DNA of 64,000 nucleotides from assembly GCA_036009625.1 (NCBI GenBank), contig DASYLJ010000101.1, forward strand, positions 5,894 through 69,893, given 5' to 3'. The notes beneath the pieces were generated by a model. It was not told the DNA's origin. It worked only from the letters and a program-made list of their open reading frames with translations, and ran no database searches. Both the position numbers and the translations under genes were made by a program. Within the stretch, counting starts at the first letter, position 1; each line of letters starts with the position of its first letter. The stretch is from DASYLJ01 sp036009625 (GTDB lineage Bacteria; Desulfobacterota; Binatia; DP-6). Below are positions 9,651 to 19,490 of this stretch, piece by piece.

Positions 9651-10985
9651 ATGTTTGAATCCCTGGGTGAGAAGTTCGAAGGCTTGTGGCGGAAGCTGCA
9701 GGGCCAGGGAAAGATCAGCGAACGGAACATCGAGGAGGCGCTGCGCGAGGTTCGGCTGGCGCTCCTCGAGGCCGACGTCAACGTCGGCGTGGTCCGCGAC
9801 TTCGTAGAGGCGGTCAAGAAGGACGCCCTCGGTCAGGACGTCCTCCGCAGCCTCACGCCGGAACAGCAGTTCATCAAGCTGGTCCACCGCGAGCTGCAGC
9901 GGCTCCTCGGCGGACAGCCCACCACGCTGGATCTCGGCGGTCCGTCGCCCGTTGTCATCATGATGGTGGGCTTGAACGGCGCCGGTAAGACGACGTCCAC
10001 CGCCAAGCTGGCGCGCTGGCTGCGCGACGAGCGCGGACGCCGCCCGTATCTCGTACCCGCCGACGTCTACCGCCCCGCCGCCATCGAGCAGCTCGGCCTG
10101 CTCGCGGCGCAGCTCGGGGTCCCCGTGCATCCGTCCACGGCGGGCGGCGACCCGGTGAACATCGCGCGCGGAGCCGTCGCCGCCGCGCGGGCGCAGGGCG
10201 CCGACGTCGTCCTCATCGACACCGCCGGCCGCCAGACGGTCGACGAGGAGCTCATGGGCGAGCTCGAGCGCATCCGCGCCGCCGTCGACCCGCGTCAGAT
10301 CCTGCTCGTCGCCGACGCCATGACCGGCCAGGACGCCGTCGCCACGGCACAGGGCTTCGGCAAGCGTCTGACGCTGTCGGGCATCCTGCTCACCAAGATC
10401 GAGGGTGACGCGCGCGGCGGTGCCGCGTTGTCGCTGCGCTCGGTCACCGGCAAGCCCATCATCTTCGCGGGCACCGGCGAGAAGCTCGACGCGCTCGAGG
10501 CGTTCCATCCCGACCGCATCGCATCGCGCATCCTCGGCATGGGCGACATGCTGTCGCTCATCGAGCGCGCCGAGAAGGCCTACGACAAAGACCAGGCCGA
10601 GGCGCTCGGCAAGAAGCTCAAGAAGAACGAGTTCGACCTCGAGGACTTCCGCGATCAGCTGCGCGCCGTGAAGAAGATGGGATCGGTCGCCGAGCTGCTC
10701 GGCATGATCCCCGGCGTCAAGAAGATGCTGAAGGGCGCCGATCTCGGTGGCGCCGACCACGAGCTCAAGCGGGTCGAGGCCATCATCGACTCGATGACAC
10801 GCGAAGAGCGCCGCAACGTCCACATCCTGAACGCCAACCGGCGCAAGCGCATCGCCGCCGGCAGCGGGACGTCCGTGTCCGAGGTCAACCGTCTCCTGAA
10901 GCAGTTCACCCAAACCAAGAAGGTCCTGAAGAAGCTCGGCTCGGGACCCATGATGCAGGGCATGCCGCCCGGCATGCTTCGCTGA
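9651..10985 (+). CDS. ffh: Signal recognition particle GTPase
   Basis: Binds 4.5S RNA and signal sequences of nascent inner-membrane and exported proteins and delivers them to FtsY. The 444-aa protein has the N domain, the G domain with GLNGAGKTT (107-115), DTAGRQ and TKIEGDARGG, and the methionine-rich M domain ending GPMMQGMPPGMLR. ATG 9651 is chosen from the family N terminus MFESLGEKFE; an upstream in-frame TTG is less likely. First gene of an ffh-rpsP-khpA-rimM-trmD-rplS operon, a widely conserved order. Confidence 0.98.
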   Translation: MFESLGEKFEGLWRKLQGQGKISERNIEEALREVRLALLEADVNVGVVRDFVEAVKKDALGQDVLRSLTPEQQFIKLVHRELQRLLGGQPTTLDLGGPSPVVIMMVGLNGAGKTTSTAKLARWLRDERGRRPYLVPADVYRPAAIEQLGLLAAQLGVPVHPSTAGGDPVNIARGAVAAARAQGADVVLIDTAGRQTVDEELMGELERIRAAVDPRQILLVADAMTGQDAVATAQGFGKRLTLSGILLTKIEGDARGGAALSLRSVTGKPIIFAGTGEKLDALEAFHPDRIASRILGMGDMLSLIERAEKAYDKDQAEALGKKLKKNEFDLEDFRDQLRAVKKMGSVAELLGMIPGVKKMLKGADLGGADHELKRVEAIIDSMTREERRNVHILNANRRKRIAAGSGTSVSEVNRLLKQFTQTKKVLKKLGSGPMMQGMPPGMLR

Positions 10986-11015
10986 CACCCGAGACCCGAA
11001 GAGGAATTCGATCCC

Positions 11016-11276
11016 ATGGTCAAGATTCGCCTCGCCCGCCACGGCAGCAAGAAGCACCCGGTGTACCGCATCGTCGTCGCCAGCTCGGCATCGCCGCGCG
11101 ACGGTCGGTTCATCGAGCAGGTGGGCCTCTACGATCCGACGCGCAATCCCGCCCTCGTCAAACTCGACACGGCGAAGATCAACGCCTGGCGCGCCAAGGG
11201 CGCGCAGCCTACCCAGACCGTGCAGGAGCTGATCGAGAAGCAGGCCGGCGTGACGCCCGCGGCGCCTCCCGCATAG
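11016..11276 (+). CDS. rpsP: 30S ribosomal protein S16
   Basis: An 86-aa small-subunit protein that binds 16S rRNA. The start MVKIRLARHGSKKHPVYRIV and the segment DGRFIEQVGLYDP are the S16 signatures. AGAGGAATT precedes the ATG. It lies 30 bases after ffh and 43 before the KH-domain gene in the conserved translation operon. The short Ala/Pro-rich C-terminal tail (TPAAPPA) is normal for GC-rich relatives. Confidence 0.97.
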   Translation: MVKIRLARHGSKKHPVYRIVVASSASPRDGRFIEQVGLYDPTRNPALVKLDTAKINAWRAKGAQPTQTVQELIEKQAGVTPAAPPA

Positions 11277-11319
11277 CCGCACCGGCCCTTCTGGAAGCTC
11301 CGGAGGAGCTGCGACTCCA

Positions 11320-11556
11320 ATGAAGGAACTCGTTCTGTTTCTGGCGAAGCACTTGGTGAACCACCCAGACGCCGTCGAGGTGAAGGAGACGCAGGGGGAT
11401 GCGACCTCGATCCTCGAGCTTCGGGTCGCCAAGGAAGACATCGGACGGGTCATCGGCAAGCAGGGCCGTACCGCCAAATCGATCCGGACCATTCTCAATG
11501 CCGCCGCGTCCCGTACCAACCGCAAAGTCGTCCTCGAGATCATCGAAGAGCCCTGA
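11320..11556 (+). CDS. khpA: KH-domain RNA-binding protein KhpA
   Basis: A 78-aa single KH-domain protein. The GxxG RNA-binding loop is seen as GKQG (46-49) in RVIGKQGRTAKSIRTIL. Members bind many small and messenger RNAs, often with KhpB. CGGAGGAGCTGCG provides a ribosome site before ATG 11320. Its place between rpsP and rimM is the standard one; rimM begins four bases after its stop. Confidence 0.93.
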   Translation: MKELVLFLAKHLVNHPDAVEVKETQGDATSILELRVAKEDIGRVIGKQGRTAKSIRTILNAAASRTNRKVVLEIIEEP

Positions 11557-11560
11557 CGTC

Positions 11561-12115
11561 ATGGCGCCGGACCGCCGGCTCCCGGGCACCACGGTCGACG
11601 CGGATCCCACTGCCGTCGCCGTCGCCGAGATCACGGGGGCCCACGCATTGCGTGGCATGCTCCGCGTTCACCCCTATCAGCCGCCGGCGCCGAGCCTGAT
11701 CGACGAGCGCGCCGTCCTGCTCGAGCGCGACGGCCAATGGCGCGAGGTCCGCATCGCCCACATTGCGCCTCACGGCGGCGGCAGCGTGCTGCTCCTGACG
11801 CTCGACGAGGTCACCGACCGCACCGCCGCCGAGAACCTGCGTGGCACGCGCATCCTGGTGCGCGAGGCCGACCTGCCGCCCGTCGATCCCGACGAGTTCT
11901 ACGTCTACGAAATGCTCGGCTTCGCGGTCGACACCGTCGACGGGCGCCACCTCGGCACCATCGCCGATACCATGGCGACCGGCCTGAACGACGTCTGGAT
12001 CGTGCGCGACGGCACGCACGAGCATCTGATCCCCGTCATCGCCGACGTGGTGCGGACCATCGATCGTGACGCGCGCCGCGTCCTCATCGACCCGATGCCG
12101 GGTCTGCTGGACTGA
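11561..12115 (+). CDS. rimM: 16S rRNA processing protein RimM
   Basis: Assists maturation of the 30S head region by binding S19 and 16S rRNA. The 184-aa protein has the RimM N-terminal beta-barrel (VAEITGAHALRGMLRVHPY) and a PRC-barrel half starting near DEFYVYEMLGFAV and ending DRDARRVLIDPMPGLLD. ATG 11561 is the only start that gives the family N terminus. The stop TGA is three bases before the probable CTG start of trmD, so downstream translation is likely by re-initiation. Confidence 0.94.
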   Translation: MAPDRRLPGTTVDADPTAVAVAEITGAHALRGMLRVHPYQPPAPSLIDERAVLLERDGQWREVRIAHIAPHGGGSVLLLTLDEVTDRTAAENLRGTRILVREADLPPVDPDEFYVYEMLGFAVDTVDGRHLGTIADTMATGLNDVWIVRDGTHEHLIPVIADVVRTIDRDARRVLIDPMPGLLD

Positions 12116-12117
12116 CG

Positions 12118-12849
12118 CTGCGCGCGCACGTCCTCACGCTCTTCCCGGAGATGTTCGGCTCGCCGCTCGCGGCTGGACCGCTGCGGCGCGCGCGGGAGAT
12201 CGGCGCGCTCGAGGTCTCGCTGCACCAGCTGCGCGACTACGCGGCCGGTCGTCATCTGCAGGTCGACGACGTCCCCTACGGCGGCGGCCAAGGCATGGTG
12301 ATGAAGCCCGACCCGCTGCTCGCCGCGATCACGCACGTGAGCGCCGCCGAATCGCCCCGCCGCATCCTGCTGTCGCCGCGCGGGCCGCGCCTCACGCAGC
12401 GTCGTCTCGCGGCGCTCGCGAACGAGCCGAGCCTGCTCCTCGTCTGCGGCCGCTACGAGGGCGTCGACGAGCGAGTTCTGTCCGCCATCGACGAGGAGCT
12501 GTCGATCGGCGACTACGTCCTGAGCGGCGGCGAGTTGGCGGCACTGGTCGTGCTCGACGGCATCGCGCGCCTGCTGCCCGGCGTCCTCGGCAACGACGCG
12601 TCCGCGCCCGACGACTCGTTCGCAACCGGCCTGCTCGAGTATCCACAGTACACGCGGCCGTGGGCGCACGACGGCGCCGAGGTTCCCACCGTCCTCGGGT
12701 CGGGCGACCACGCCGCCATCCGTCGCTGGCGACGGCAGGAGGCGCTCCGTCTCACGCTCGAGCGCCGTCCCGATCTTCTCGCCACCGCCCCGCTCGACGC
12801 GGCCGACCGGACCTGGCTGCGCAGCCTCGGATGGTGCGACCATGGCTGA
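12118..12849 (+). CDS. trmD: tRNA (guanine-37-N1)-methyltransferase
   Basis: Methylates G37 of tRNAs with a G36, preventing +1 frameshifting; a SPOUT trefoil-knot dimer. Visible motifs are YGGGQGMVM, LLVCGRYEGVDERV and SIGDYVLSGGELA. The conserved N terminus RAHVLTLFPEMF begins right after a CTG at 12118, three bases after the rimM stop; the first conventional start, ATG 12151, would delete the invariant LFPE. I therefore call a CTG start (243 aa). The last eight bases overlap the next methyltransferase gene. Confidence 0.93.
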   Translation: MRAHVLTLFPEMFGSPLAAGPLRRAREIGALEVSLHQLRDYAAGRHLQVDDVPYGGGQGMVMKPDPLLAAITHVSAAESPRRILLSPRGPRLTQRRLAALANEPSLLLVCGRYEGVDERVLSAIDEELSIGDYVLSGGELAALVVLDGIARLLPGVLGNDASAPDDSFATGLLEYPQYTRPWAHDGAEVPTVLGSGDHAAIRRWRRQEALRLTLERRPDLLATAPLDAADRTWLRSLGWCDHG

Positions 12850-13402
12850 CCTCTACCTGGTGCTCCTCCACCACCCCGTCTACGACAAGACCGGGGCGGT
12901 TGTGACCACGGCCGTCACCAACCTCGACGTCCACGACATCGGGCGTGCCAGCAAGACGTTCGGGGTCCGTGCCTTCTACGTGTGCACCCCCGTGGTGACG
13001 CTGCGACGGCTGGTCGACCGCATCATCCGTCACTGGGAGAGCGGGCCCGGGGCCACCTACAACGCCAATCGCGGCGAGGCCCTGGCGACGGTACGTCAGG
13101 CCCCCGAGCTGGATGCCGTGATCGCAGAAATCGAACGGGAAACCGGCACCATGCCCCGTCTGGTGGGGACCAGCGCCAGGTCCGGGCCTGGCCGGGTGCC
13201 GTACGCGGCCATGCGAGAGCGTCTGGACCGCCCGGGGCCGCCCGAGCTCCTCGTCTTCGGGACGGGTTGGGGCTTGGCGGACGAGGTGGTCGAGCGACTC
13301 GACGACCTCCTCGAGCCCATCGAGGGCACCGACGGCTGGAACCACCTGTCGGTCCGCAGCGCGGCCTCCATCATCCTTGACCGCCTCCGGCACGGACGCT
13401 AG
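12842..13402 (+). CDS. SAM-dependent RNA methyltransferase-like protein (PF09936 type)
   Basis: A 186-aa SPOUT-like protein resembling the family found next to or fused with TrmD in deltaproteobacterial and Aquifex-type genomes. LHHPVYDKTGAVVTTAVTNLD at the N terminus, the central VRAFYVCTP and the knot region LLVFGTGWGLADEV fit a SAM-binding trefoil. Target RNA is unknown. It overlaps trmD by eight bases and ends two bases before rplS, so it is synthesised with the ribosome-maturation operon. Family assignment is from memory of the pattern, not a search. Confidence 0.8.
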   Translation: MADLYLVLLHHPVYDKTGAVVTTAVTNLDVHDIGRASKTFGVRAFYVCTPVVTLRRLVDRIIRHWESGPGATYNANRGEALATVRQAPELDAVIAEIERETGTMPRLVGTSARSGPGRVPYAAMRERLDRPGPPELLVFGTGWGLADEVVERLDDLLEPIEGTDGWNHLSVRSAASIILDRLRHGR

Positions 13403-13404
13403 TA

Positions 13405-13794
13405 ATGCGAATTCCCATGAACACCATCGACCGGATCGAGTCGGAACAGCTGCGCAGCGACATCCCTGCCTTCAAGCCTGGTGACACCGTCAAGGTGCAC
13501 GTGCGCGTCGTCGAAGGCGACAAGGAGCGCATCCAGGTTTTCGAGGGCACCGTGCTGGCCCGCAGCGGCGGCGCGAACCGCGAGACGTTCACGGTCCGCA
13601 AGACGTCCTACGGCGTCGGCGTGGAGCGCATCTTCCCGGTGCACTCGCCGCGCATCGAGCGCATCGACGTCGTCATGCGTGGCGCCGTTCGTCGCGCCAA
13701 GCTGTACTACCTGCGCGAGCTGTCCGGTCGCGCCGCCCGCGTGCAGGAAGACAAGCGCGCGAAGGTCGGCGCCACCACCAAAGCCAAGGCCTGA
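13405..13794 (+). CDS. rplS: 50S ribosomal protein L19
   Basis: A 129-aa large-subunit protein at the 30S-50S interface. FKPGDTVKVHVRV, the FEGTVLARSG strand and VERIFPVHSPRIERIDVV are the L19 signatures. ATG 13405 or the internal ATG 13417 (MNTIDRIE, matching the usual family start) are both possible; neither has a clear Shine-Dalgarno. Last gene of the ffh operon, ending seven bases from the convergent bactofilin stop. Confidence 0.97.
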   Translation: MRIPMNTIDRIESEQLRSDIPAFKPGDTVKVHVRVVEGDKERIQVFEGTVLARSGGANRETFTVRKTSYGVGVERIFPVHSPRIERIDVVMRGAVRRAKLYYLRELSGRAARVQEDKRAKVGATTKAKA

Positions 13795-13801
13795 CGGCCG
13801 G

Positions 13802-14170
13802 CTACTTGCTCAGGCCCGCCGCCACGCCGGCGCCCTGAGCCATGCGCGACTGGCCCTCGAAGACCGCGCCTTCCTGAATCACGAGGCTGCGCGTCTCGAC
13901 GTCGCCGAACAGGCGACCACCGGAGCAGATCTCGATGCGTGCGGCGCCGATCACCTCGCCCCGCACCTCACCGAGCACGACGAGCTTGTCGGCGTGCACC
14001 GTGGCCTGCACCACCGCTTCCGGACCGATGATGAGCAGGTCGGACGAGCGCACCTCGCCCTTCAGCTTGCCCTCGATCCGGGTCGGGCTGACGAACGACA
14101 ACTTGCCCGTGACCTCGGCGTCGGGTCCCAGGGACACGCGCACATCCTGCCACACCTTGGGACCACCCAT
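13802..14170 (-). CDS. Bactofilin family cytoskeletal protein
   Basis: A 122-aa polymer-forming protein of the bactofilin (DUF583) family. Repeating short strands such as RIEGKLKGEVRSSDLLIIGPEA and VVLGEVRGEVIGAARIEI form the right-handed beta-helix core flanked by short disordered tails. Bactofilins make nucleotide-free filaments linked to cell shape, peptidoglycan synthases or chromosome positioning. GGAGG six bases before ATG 14170 decides the start over a TTG six bases upstream. It has its own promoter, overlapping the stop of the adjacent ABC gene. Confidence 0.9.
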   Translation of the reverse strand: MGGPKVWQDVRVSLGPDAEVTGKLSFVSPTRIEGKLKGEVRSSDLLIIGPEAVVQATVHADKLVVLGEVRGEVIGAARIEICSGGRLFGDVETRSLVIQEGAVFEGQSRMAQGAGVAAGLSK

Positions 14171-14221
14171 GAGCAACCTCCTGAGGCGCGACCTGGACGG
14201 AGCATCGCGCGAAGCGGCGGG

Positions 14222-14250
14222 AGTATAGGGGGGCCGCGCGTGGCTGTCTA
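14222..14250 (-). promoter_or_regulatory. Bactofilin promoter
   Basis: On the minus strand TAGACA (14245-14250), 17-base spacer, TATACT (14222-14227): five of six bases match both consensus boxes. Unlike most starts here the leader is long (about 44 bases) and a GGAGG is present. Confidence 0.6.
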
Positions 14251-15239
14251 CGTGTCCGCCGGCAAGTCCGCCGGAAAGACGTGGCAGGCGACGGCGCGCC
14301 CGCTGCGCCCGCGTTCGAGCGGCGGCACCACCTGATGACAGACCTGCATCGCGTGCGGGCAGCGCGGGTGGAAGGCGCAGCCGGTGGGCGGCGCCACCGG
14401 GCTTGGTATGTCCCCCGTGACGGCGACCCGATCGACCTGCCGTCGCGGATCGGGTACCGGCACCGCCGACAGCAGCGCTCGCGTGTAGGGATGGCGCGGA
14501 TCGCCGTACACCTGCTCGCGCGGTCCGATCTCGACGATGCGACCGAGATACATGATCGCTACCCGGTCGCTCAGATGCTCGACGACGCGCAGGTCGTGCG
14601 AGATGAACAGCATGGTAAGCCCGAGCCGACGCTTCAGGTCCTGCAGCAGGTTCAGTATCTGCGCCTGGATCGAGACGTCGAGCGCCGACACCGCCTCGTC
14701 GGCGACGATGAAGCGCGGCTCGACCGCGAGTGCGCGCGCAATGCCGATGCGTTGCCGCTGCCCGCCGCTGAACTCGTGCGGATAGCGATCACCGGCGTCG
14801 GCCGGGAGCCCCACCAGCGTGAGCAGCTCGCGCACGCGCTGCTCGCGCTCGGCGCGCGTCCCCATGCCGTGGATGACGAGCCCCTCGCCGACGATCTGCG
14901 CGACCCGCATACGCGGGTTCAGCGATCCGTACGGATCCTGGAACACGATCTGCATCGCGCGACGCATCGCGCGCAGCTCGCGGGCGCCCAGCTCGTAGAG
15001 TGAGCGGCCTTCGAAGCGCACGTCACCGGACGTGGGCTCGATCAGACGGAGGATCAGGCGGCCGAGCGTCGACTTGCCGCAGCCGGACTCGCCGACGAGA
15101 CCGAGCGTCTCGCCCGGGCGGATGTTGAACGTCACGCCCTCGACGGCCCGCACGACGCCGCTGCCGCGACGGAACAGGCCGCCGCCGAGCGGGAAGTGCT
15201 TGCGCAGATCGCGCACCTCGACGAGTGGTGCCGGAGTCG

Positions 15240-15243
<4 letters not shown>
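14248..15243 (-). CDS. Oligopeptide/dipeptide ABC transporter ATPase, DppF/OppF type
   Basis: A 331-aa ATPase that would drive uptake of peptides or similar solutes. Walker A GESGCGKST (51-59), Q-loop FQDPYG, signature FSGGQRQR (158-165), Walker B with ADEAVSALD and the H-loop ISHDL are intact. The C-terminal GCAFHPRCPHAMQVC segment is the oligopeptide-transporter extension. ATG 15243 overlaps the stop of its partner. No permease or solute-binding gene is adjacent, so the membrane partner must be encoded elsewhere. Confidence 0.92.
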
Positions 15244-16198
<955 letters not shown>

Positions 16199-16199
<1 letters not shown>

Positions 16200-16975
16200 C
16201 AGCTCGACGTGGCCGCGGACTCGAGGGGCAACGTGCGCGGCGCCGGCGGCGGCAAGAACAGCGCCGCGTCGATCGACGCGTTGGTCTCGACGTCGTCGTA
16301 GGCGAGCTGGACGCTCGAGCCGACGACCGGCGCCGTCACCGCGAGCGCGTGCGGGAAGCCGTCGCGATAGTCGTCGAAGGCGACGGTGAGCACCGTCGAT
16401 TCGCCCCGATGCTCTTCTGCGCGACGCAGGTCGAGCGTGTCGCCGGCGAACCACAGGGTCTGCACGCCACCGTCGAACGTGATCGTCAGGCGATACTCGT
16501 CGTTGGCGACGACCGCGATCTCCGGATCACCGGATGGCACGCGCGCCGGCGCCATGCCGAGGAGGATGTCGACGAGGTCGGTGACCTCGACCGGTGCGCC
16601 GAGAAAGCGCGACAGGTTCTCGGGGCTCGATGCGCCCTCGAACCGCACGCCCTGCGCCGGCGGATACACCCACAGCCGGTCCGCGCTGGCGCCGAGCGCG
16701 AGCGCGAGCCCGAACGGCGACAGCACATCGACGCGGACGTCACTCGGACGGCGCACCAGCACCGCCTCGCGCGTCCACATGCCCGCGAGCCCGGCCTTCA
16801 GACGCGCGCGCGCGCGAAGCGACGTCACCGCCGCGCGACGCTCGGTCATGCGGGTGACGAGCTCCTCCGCCGTGACACCGGTGCGGAACGCTCCCGGCCC
16901 GCCGCGGAAGAGCGAGCACCCCGCGACCAGGACCAATGCGACGAGCCAGCCGTGCCGGCGCGGGCGGCCCACCAT
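16199..16975 (-). CDS. LolB/DUF4292-like outer-membrane lipoprotein
   Basis: A 258-aa lipoprotein with signal peptide and lipobox LVAGC near residue 20. The mature part resembles LolA/LolB-fold proteins: a half-barrel with VTSLRARARLKAGLAGMW, VRVDVLSPFGLALAL and DRLWVYPPAQGVRF strands. It may receive or carry lipoproteins, though this is inferred from fold-like pattern only. It lies three bases after the TPR gene and one base before an ABC ATPase gene, in one operon. Confidence 0.7.
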
Positions 16976-16978
16976 GCC

Positions 16979-18727
16979 TCAGAGCCGGGAGCCGCCCGCT
17001 TGCACGGCTCCGCCAAGCGTCTGGATCTTCCCCTTGAGGCGCTCGATCTGCTCGGTCTCCTTGGCGCGACCGAGCGCATCGCGGTAGACGCGCAGCGCTG
17101 CTTCCGTCTGACCGGAGCGCTGGTAGGCGTCGCCCAGATGCTCGACGATCGTCGGATCCTCGCCGGCGAGCTCGACGGCGCGCTCGAGGTGCTCCACCGC
17201 CTTCGGGTAGTCACCGCGCTGGTAGTACACCCAGCCGAGGCTGTCGATGTAAATGCCGTCCTCGGGCTCGAGCTCGAGGGCACGACGGATGAGCTTCTCC
17301 GCCTCGTCGAGATTGATGCCGAGATCGGCGTAGGTGTAGCCGAGGTAGTTGAGCGCGGCGGCGTTGCGCGGGTTGATCGCGATCGCGCGCTGCATCTCCT
17401 CGATCGCCTTGTCCTTGTTCTTGACCTCGTCGTAGGCGGCACCGAGCGTGAAGCGGTAGCGGTCGTTGTCGGGCGCCGTCGCGACCATCTGCTCCAGCAC
17501 GACGACCGCGCCCTCGTAGTTCTTCTGCTCACGGTAGAGCGACGCCAGGTAGCTCATCAGCTCGGGATTGCCCGGCTTCACCTCGAGCGCGGTCTCGACT
17601 TCCTTCACGGCGCCGGGAAGGTTGTCCTTCTGCATGAGGTACGCCCGACGCAGACGCGCGTCGACGTAGTACTCCGACTCGGGCGGAATCTCGCCGAAGC
17701 CCTCGATGGCACGATCGTCCTCGCCGAGCTCGGCGTACACGGCGGCGAGGTAGTAGCGCACGCGCGTGTTCTCGGGCTCGGACGCCAGCACCAGGTTGAA
17801 CTCGGTGGCGGCGCGATCGAGCTCGCCCTTCTCGAAGTAGATGAGACCGATCTTGGTGCGCGCCTCGCGCGGGTCGGCGTCGACCTTCTCGAGCTCGCGG
17901 AACTGCGCCAGCGCCTCGTCGAGCTTCTTCTGCCCGACGTAGATGCCACCGAGGCGCCGTCGCACCATGATGCTCTGCGGGTTGAGCGCCAGGATGCGCT
18001 CGTAGAGCTCGACGGCCTTCGGCGTACGCCCCTGCAGCTCGTAGGCGACGGCGAGGTCGGTGAGGATGAGCTCGGACTGAGGGCTCAGCTTGAGCGCCTC
18101 GAGGTAGTACTTCTCGGCCTGGTCGAGCTGACCCGCCGCCGCATGGACCCGACCGAGATAGTAGTAGCCGAGGATCGAGCCCGGGTTCTTGAAGATCAGG
18201 CGGCGCAGCGTCGCGACGGCGCGGTCGGTGTCGCCGCGCTTGCCATAGAGCGCACCCAGATAGAGGTATGCCTCCTGCCCGTCGGGGTCGGCGTTGAGCA
18301 TGCGCTCGTACGCCGCCACCGCCTCGTCGTCGCGCCCCATCGACGACAGGACGCCGGCATAGAGCGCGAGCGCCTCCATGTTGTCCGGCTCGGCAGTGAC
18401 GACGACCTGGCACTGCTCGAGCGCAAGCTGCAGCTGGCCGGTGCGGACGTAGAGGTTCGCGAGACGCAGCCGCAGGATGGACGCACCCGGATCGGCGGCG
18501 ACGGCGCGCTGGAACGCCGCAATGGCCGTCGGCACGTCGTTGCGCTGCAACGCCACCTGCCCGACCAGGAAGTCGCCCATGGCGCTGGCTTCCGTCGGAA
18601 GGTCGTTCGCGCCCTTGGCAGGCGCGCGTCCATCGAGGACGTCGCCTTTCCACCCCTTCCGCATCCCTGCGCACCCGCTCGCCGCCACGAGGGCGAGCAC
18701 ACATACGGCAGCCGTGCGGGTACTCAT
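16979..18727 (-). CDS. TPR-repeat lipoprotein
   Basis: A 582-aa exported protein with a signal peptide and lipobox (VAASGC). From about residue 50 to the end it consists of roughly fourteen tetratricopeptide repeats, for example AYLYLGALYGKRGDTDRAV and ALNYLGYTYADLGINLDEA. Such proteins scaffold envelope complexes. ATG 18727 follows a GAGAGAAG purine tract on the minus strand. First gene of the operon with the DUF4292-like lipoprotein and two ABC ATPases. The bound partner is unknown. Confidence 0.88.
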   Translation of the reverse strand: MSTRTAAVCVLALVAASGCAGMRKGWKGDVLDGRAPAKGANDLPTEASAMGDFLVGQVALQRNDVPTAIAAFQRAVAADPGASILRLRLANLYVRTGQLQLALEQCQVVVTAEPDNMEALALYAGVLSSMGRDDEAVAAYERMLNADPDGQEAYLYLGALYGKRGDTDRAVATLRRLIFKNPGSILGYYYLGRVHAAAGQLDQAEKYYLEALKLSPQSELILTDLAVAYELQGRTPKAVELYERILALNPQSIMVRRRLGGIYVGQKKLDEALAQFRELEKVDADPREARTKIGLIYFEKGELDRAATEFNLVLASEPENTRVRYYLAAVYAELGEDDRAIEGFGEIPPESEYYVDARLRRAYLMQKDNLPGAVKEVETALEVKPGNPELMSYLASLYREQKNYEGAVVVLEQMVATAPDNDRYRFTLGAAYDEVKNKDKAIEEMQRAIAINPRNAAALNYLGYTYADLGINLDEAEKLIRRALELEPEDGIYIDSLGWVYYQRGDYPKAVEHLERAVELAGEDPTIVEHLGDAYQRSGQTEAALRVYRDALGRAKETEQIERLKGKIQTLGGAVQAGGSRL

Positions 18728-18783
18728 GAACTTCTCTCGTGTACCATGACCAAGGGGTCTCGGAAACGCAAACATCATGCCGC

Positions 18784-19248
18784 TCAACGCACCGCTTTCC
18801 GGCGTGTTTTGCTGCGCGTCGCCGGTACCGGCGGACCACCCTGCTGCTCGCCGATCCAGACCGTGCCGCCGCGGAAGTGCTCCTTCTTCCAGATCGGCAC
18901 GATCTCCTTCAGACGATCGATCAGCCAGTGACACGCCTCGAACGCCTCCGTGCGATGACCGGCGCTGACGGCGATGCCGACGCTGCTCTCGCCCACCGGC
19001 ACGACGCCGATCCGGTGCACCATCGCCACGCGCGTGAGCGGCCATCGACGGCGCGCCTGCGTCGCGAGCTTCCGCATCTCCTTCGTCGCCATGCCGGCGA
19101 ATGCCTCGTACTCGAGACGGACGACCCGTCGACCGACGTTCTCGTTGCGGGTCGTGCCGAGGAACAGCACTGATGCACCGGCCGACGGATCGCCGACGGC
19201 GGCGAGAAGGCGCATCGGGTCGATCGCGTCGTCGATGATCTCGAACAC
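18784..19248 (-). CDS. moaE: Molybdopterin synthase catalytic subunit
   Basis: Inserts sulfur from thiocarboxylated MoaD into precursor Z to form molybdopterin. GASVLFLGTTRNEN, the central HRIGVVPVGE with the conserved VGIAVSAGHR, and the C-terminal PIWKKEHF are the MoaE signatures; Lys in WKKE is the expected catalytic residue. The GTG at 19248, one base after the moaD stop, gives 154 aa of normal length and repeats the TGACGTG junction used by moaB-moaD. A short Arg/Lys-rich tail follows the core. Confidence 0.92.
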   Translation of the reverse strand: MFEIIDDAIDPMRLLAAVGDPSAGASVLFLGTTRNENVGRRVVRLEYEAFAGMATKEMRKLATQARRRWPLTRVAMVHRIGVVPVGESSVGIAVSAGHRTEAFEACHWLIDRLKEIVPIWKKEHFRGGTVWIGEQQGGPPVPATRSKTRRKAVR

Positions 19249-19249
19249 G

Positions 19250-19489
19250 TCAGCATCCCCCGCTGACGGGTGGAAAGACGGCCAGCTCGTCGCCGTCGGC
19301 GAGGACGTGGTCGGCGTCGACGTAGCGTTCGTCGACGGCGAAGCGCACGCGCACACGGGCGACGGCGGGATGCTCGCGCACCAGCGTGCTCCACAACGCG
19401 CCGGCCGTCGTGCCATCGCGCACGGCGCGTTCGTCCGCCGTGCCGAGGGCCTCGCGCAGCGACGCGAAGTAGCGCAGGCGCACGCGCAC
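19250..19489 (-). CDS. moaD: Molybdopterin synthase sulfur carrier subunit, GG-Cys tail
   Basis: A 79-aa ubiquitin-like sulfur carrier. RLRYFASLREALG and ADGDELAVFPPVSGG match MoaD. Canonical MoaD ends at the second Gly, which is adenylated and thiocarboxylated; here one extra residue, Cys, follows before the TGA. Reading the bases directly gives CCC GTC AGC GGG GGA TGC TGA. The extra residue would have to be removed, or the protein behaves differently. The GTG start at 19489 is one base after the moaB stop. It sits between moaB and moaE, so its pathway is clear. Confidence 0.88.
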   Translation of the reverse strand: MRVRLRYFASLREALGTADERAVRDGTTAGALWSTLVREHPAVARVRVRFAVDERYVDADHVLADGDELAVFPPVSGGC

Positions 19490-19490
19490 G

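Noticed and set aside
13795..14250. tRNA or small RNA gene near bactofilin
   Set aside because: No cloverleaf or conserved arms; the gap is explained by the bactofilin leader and promoter.
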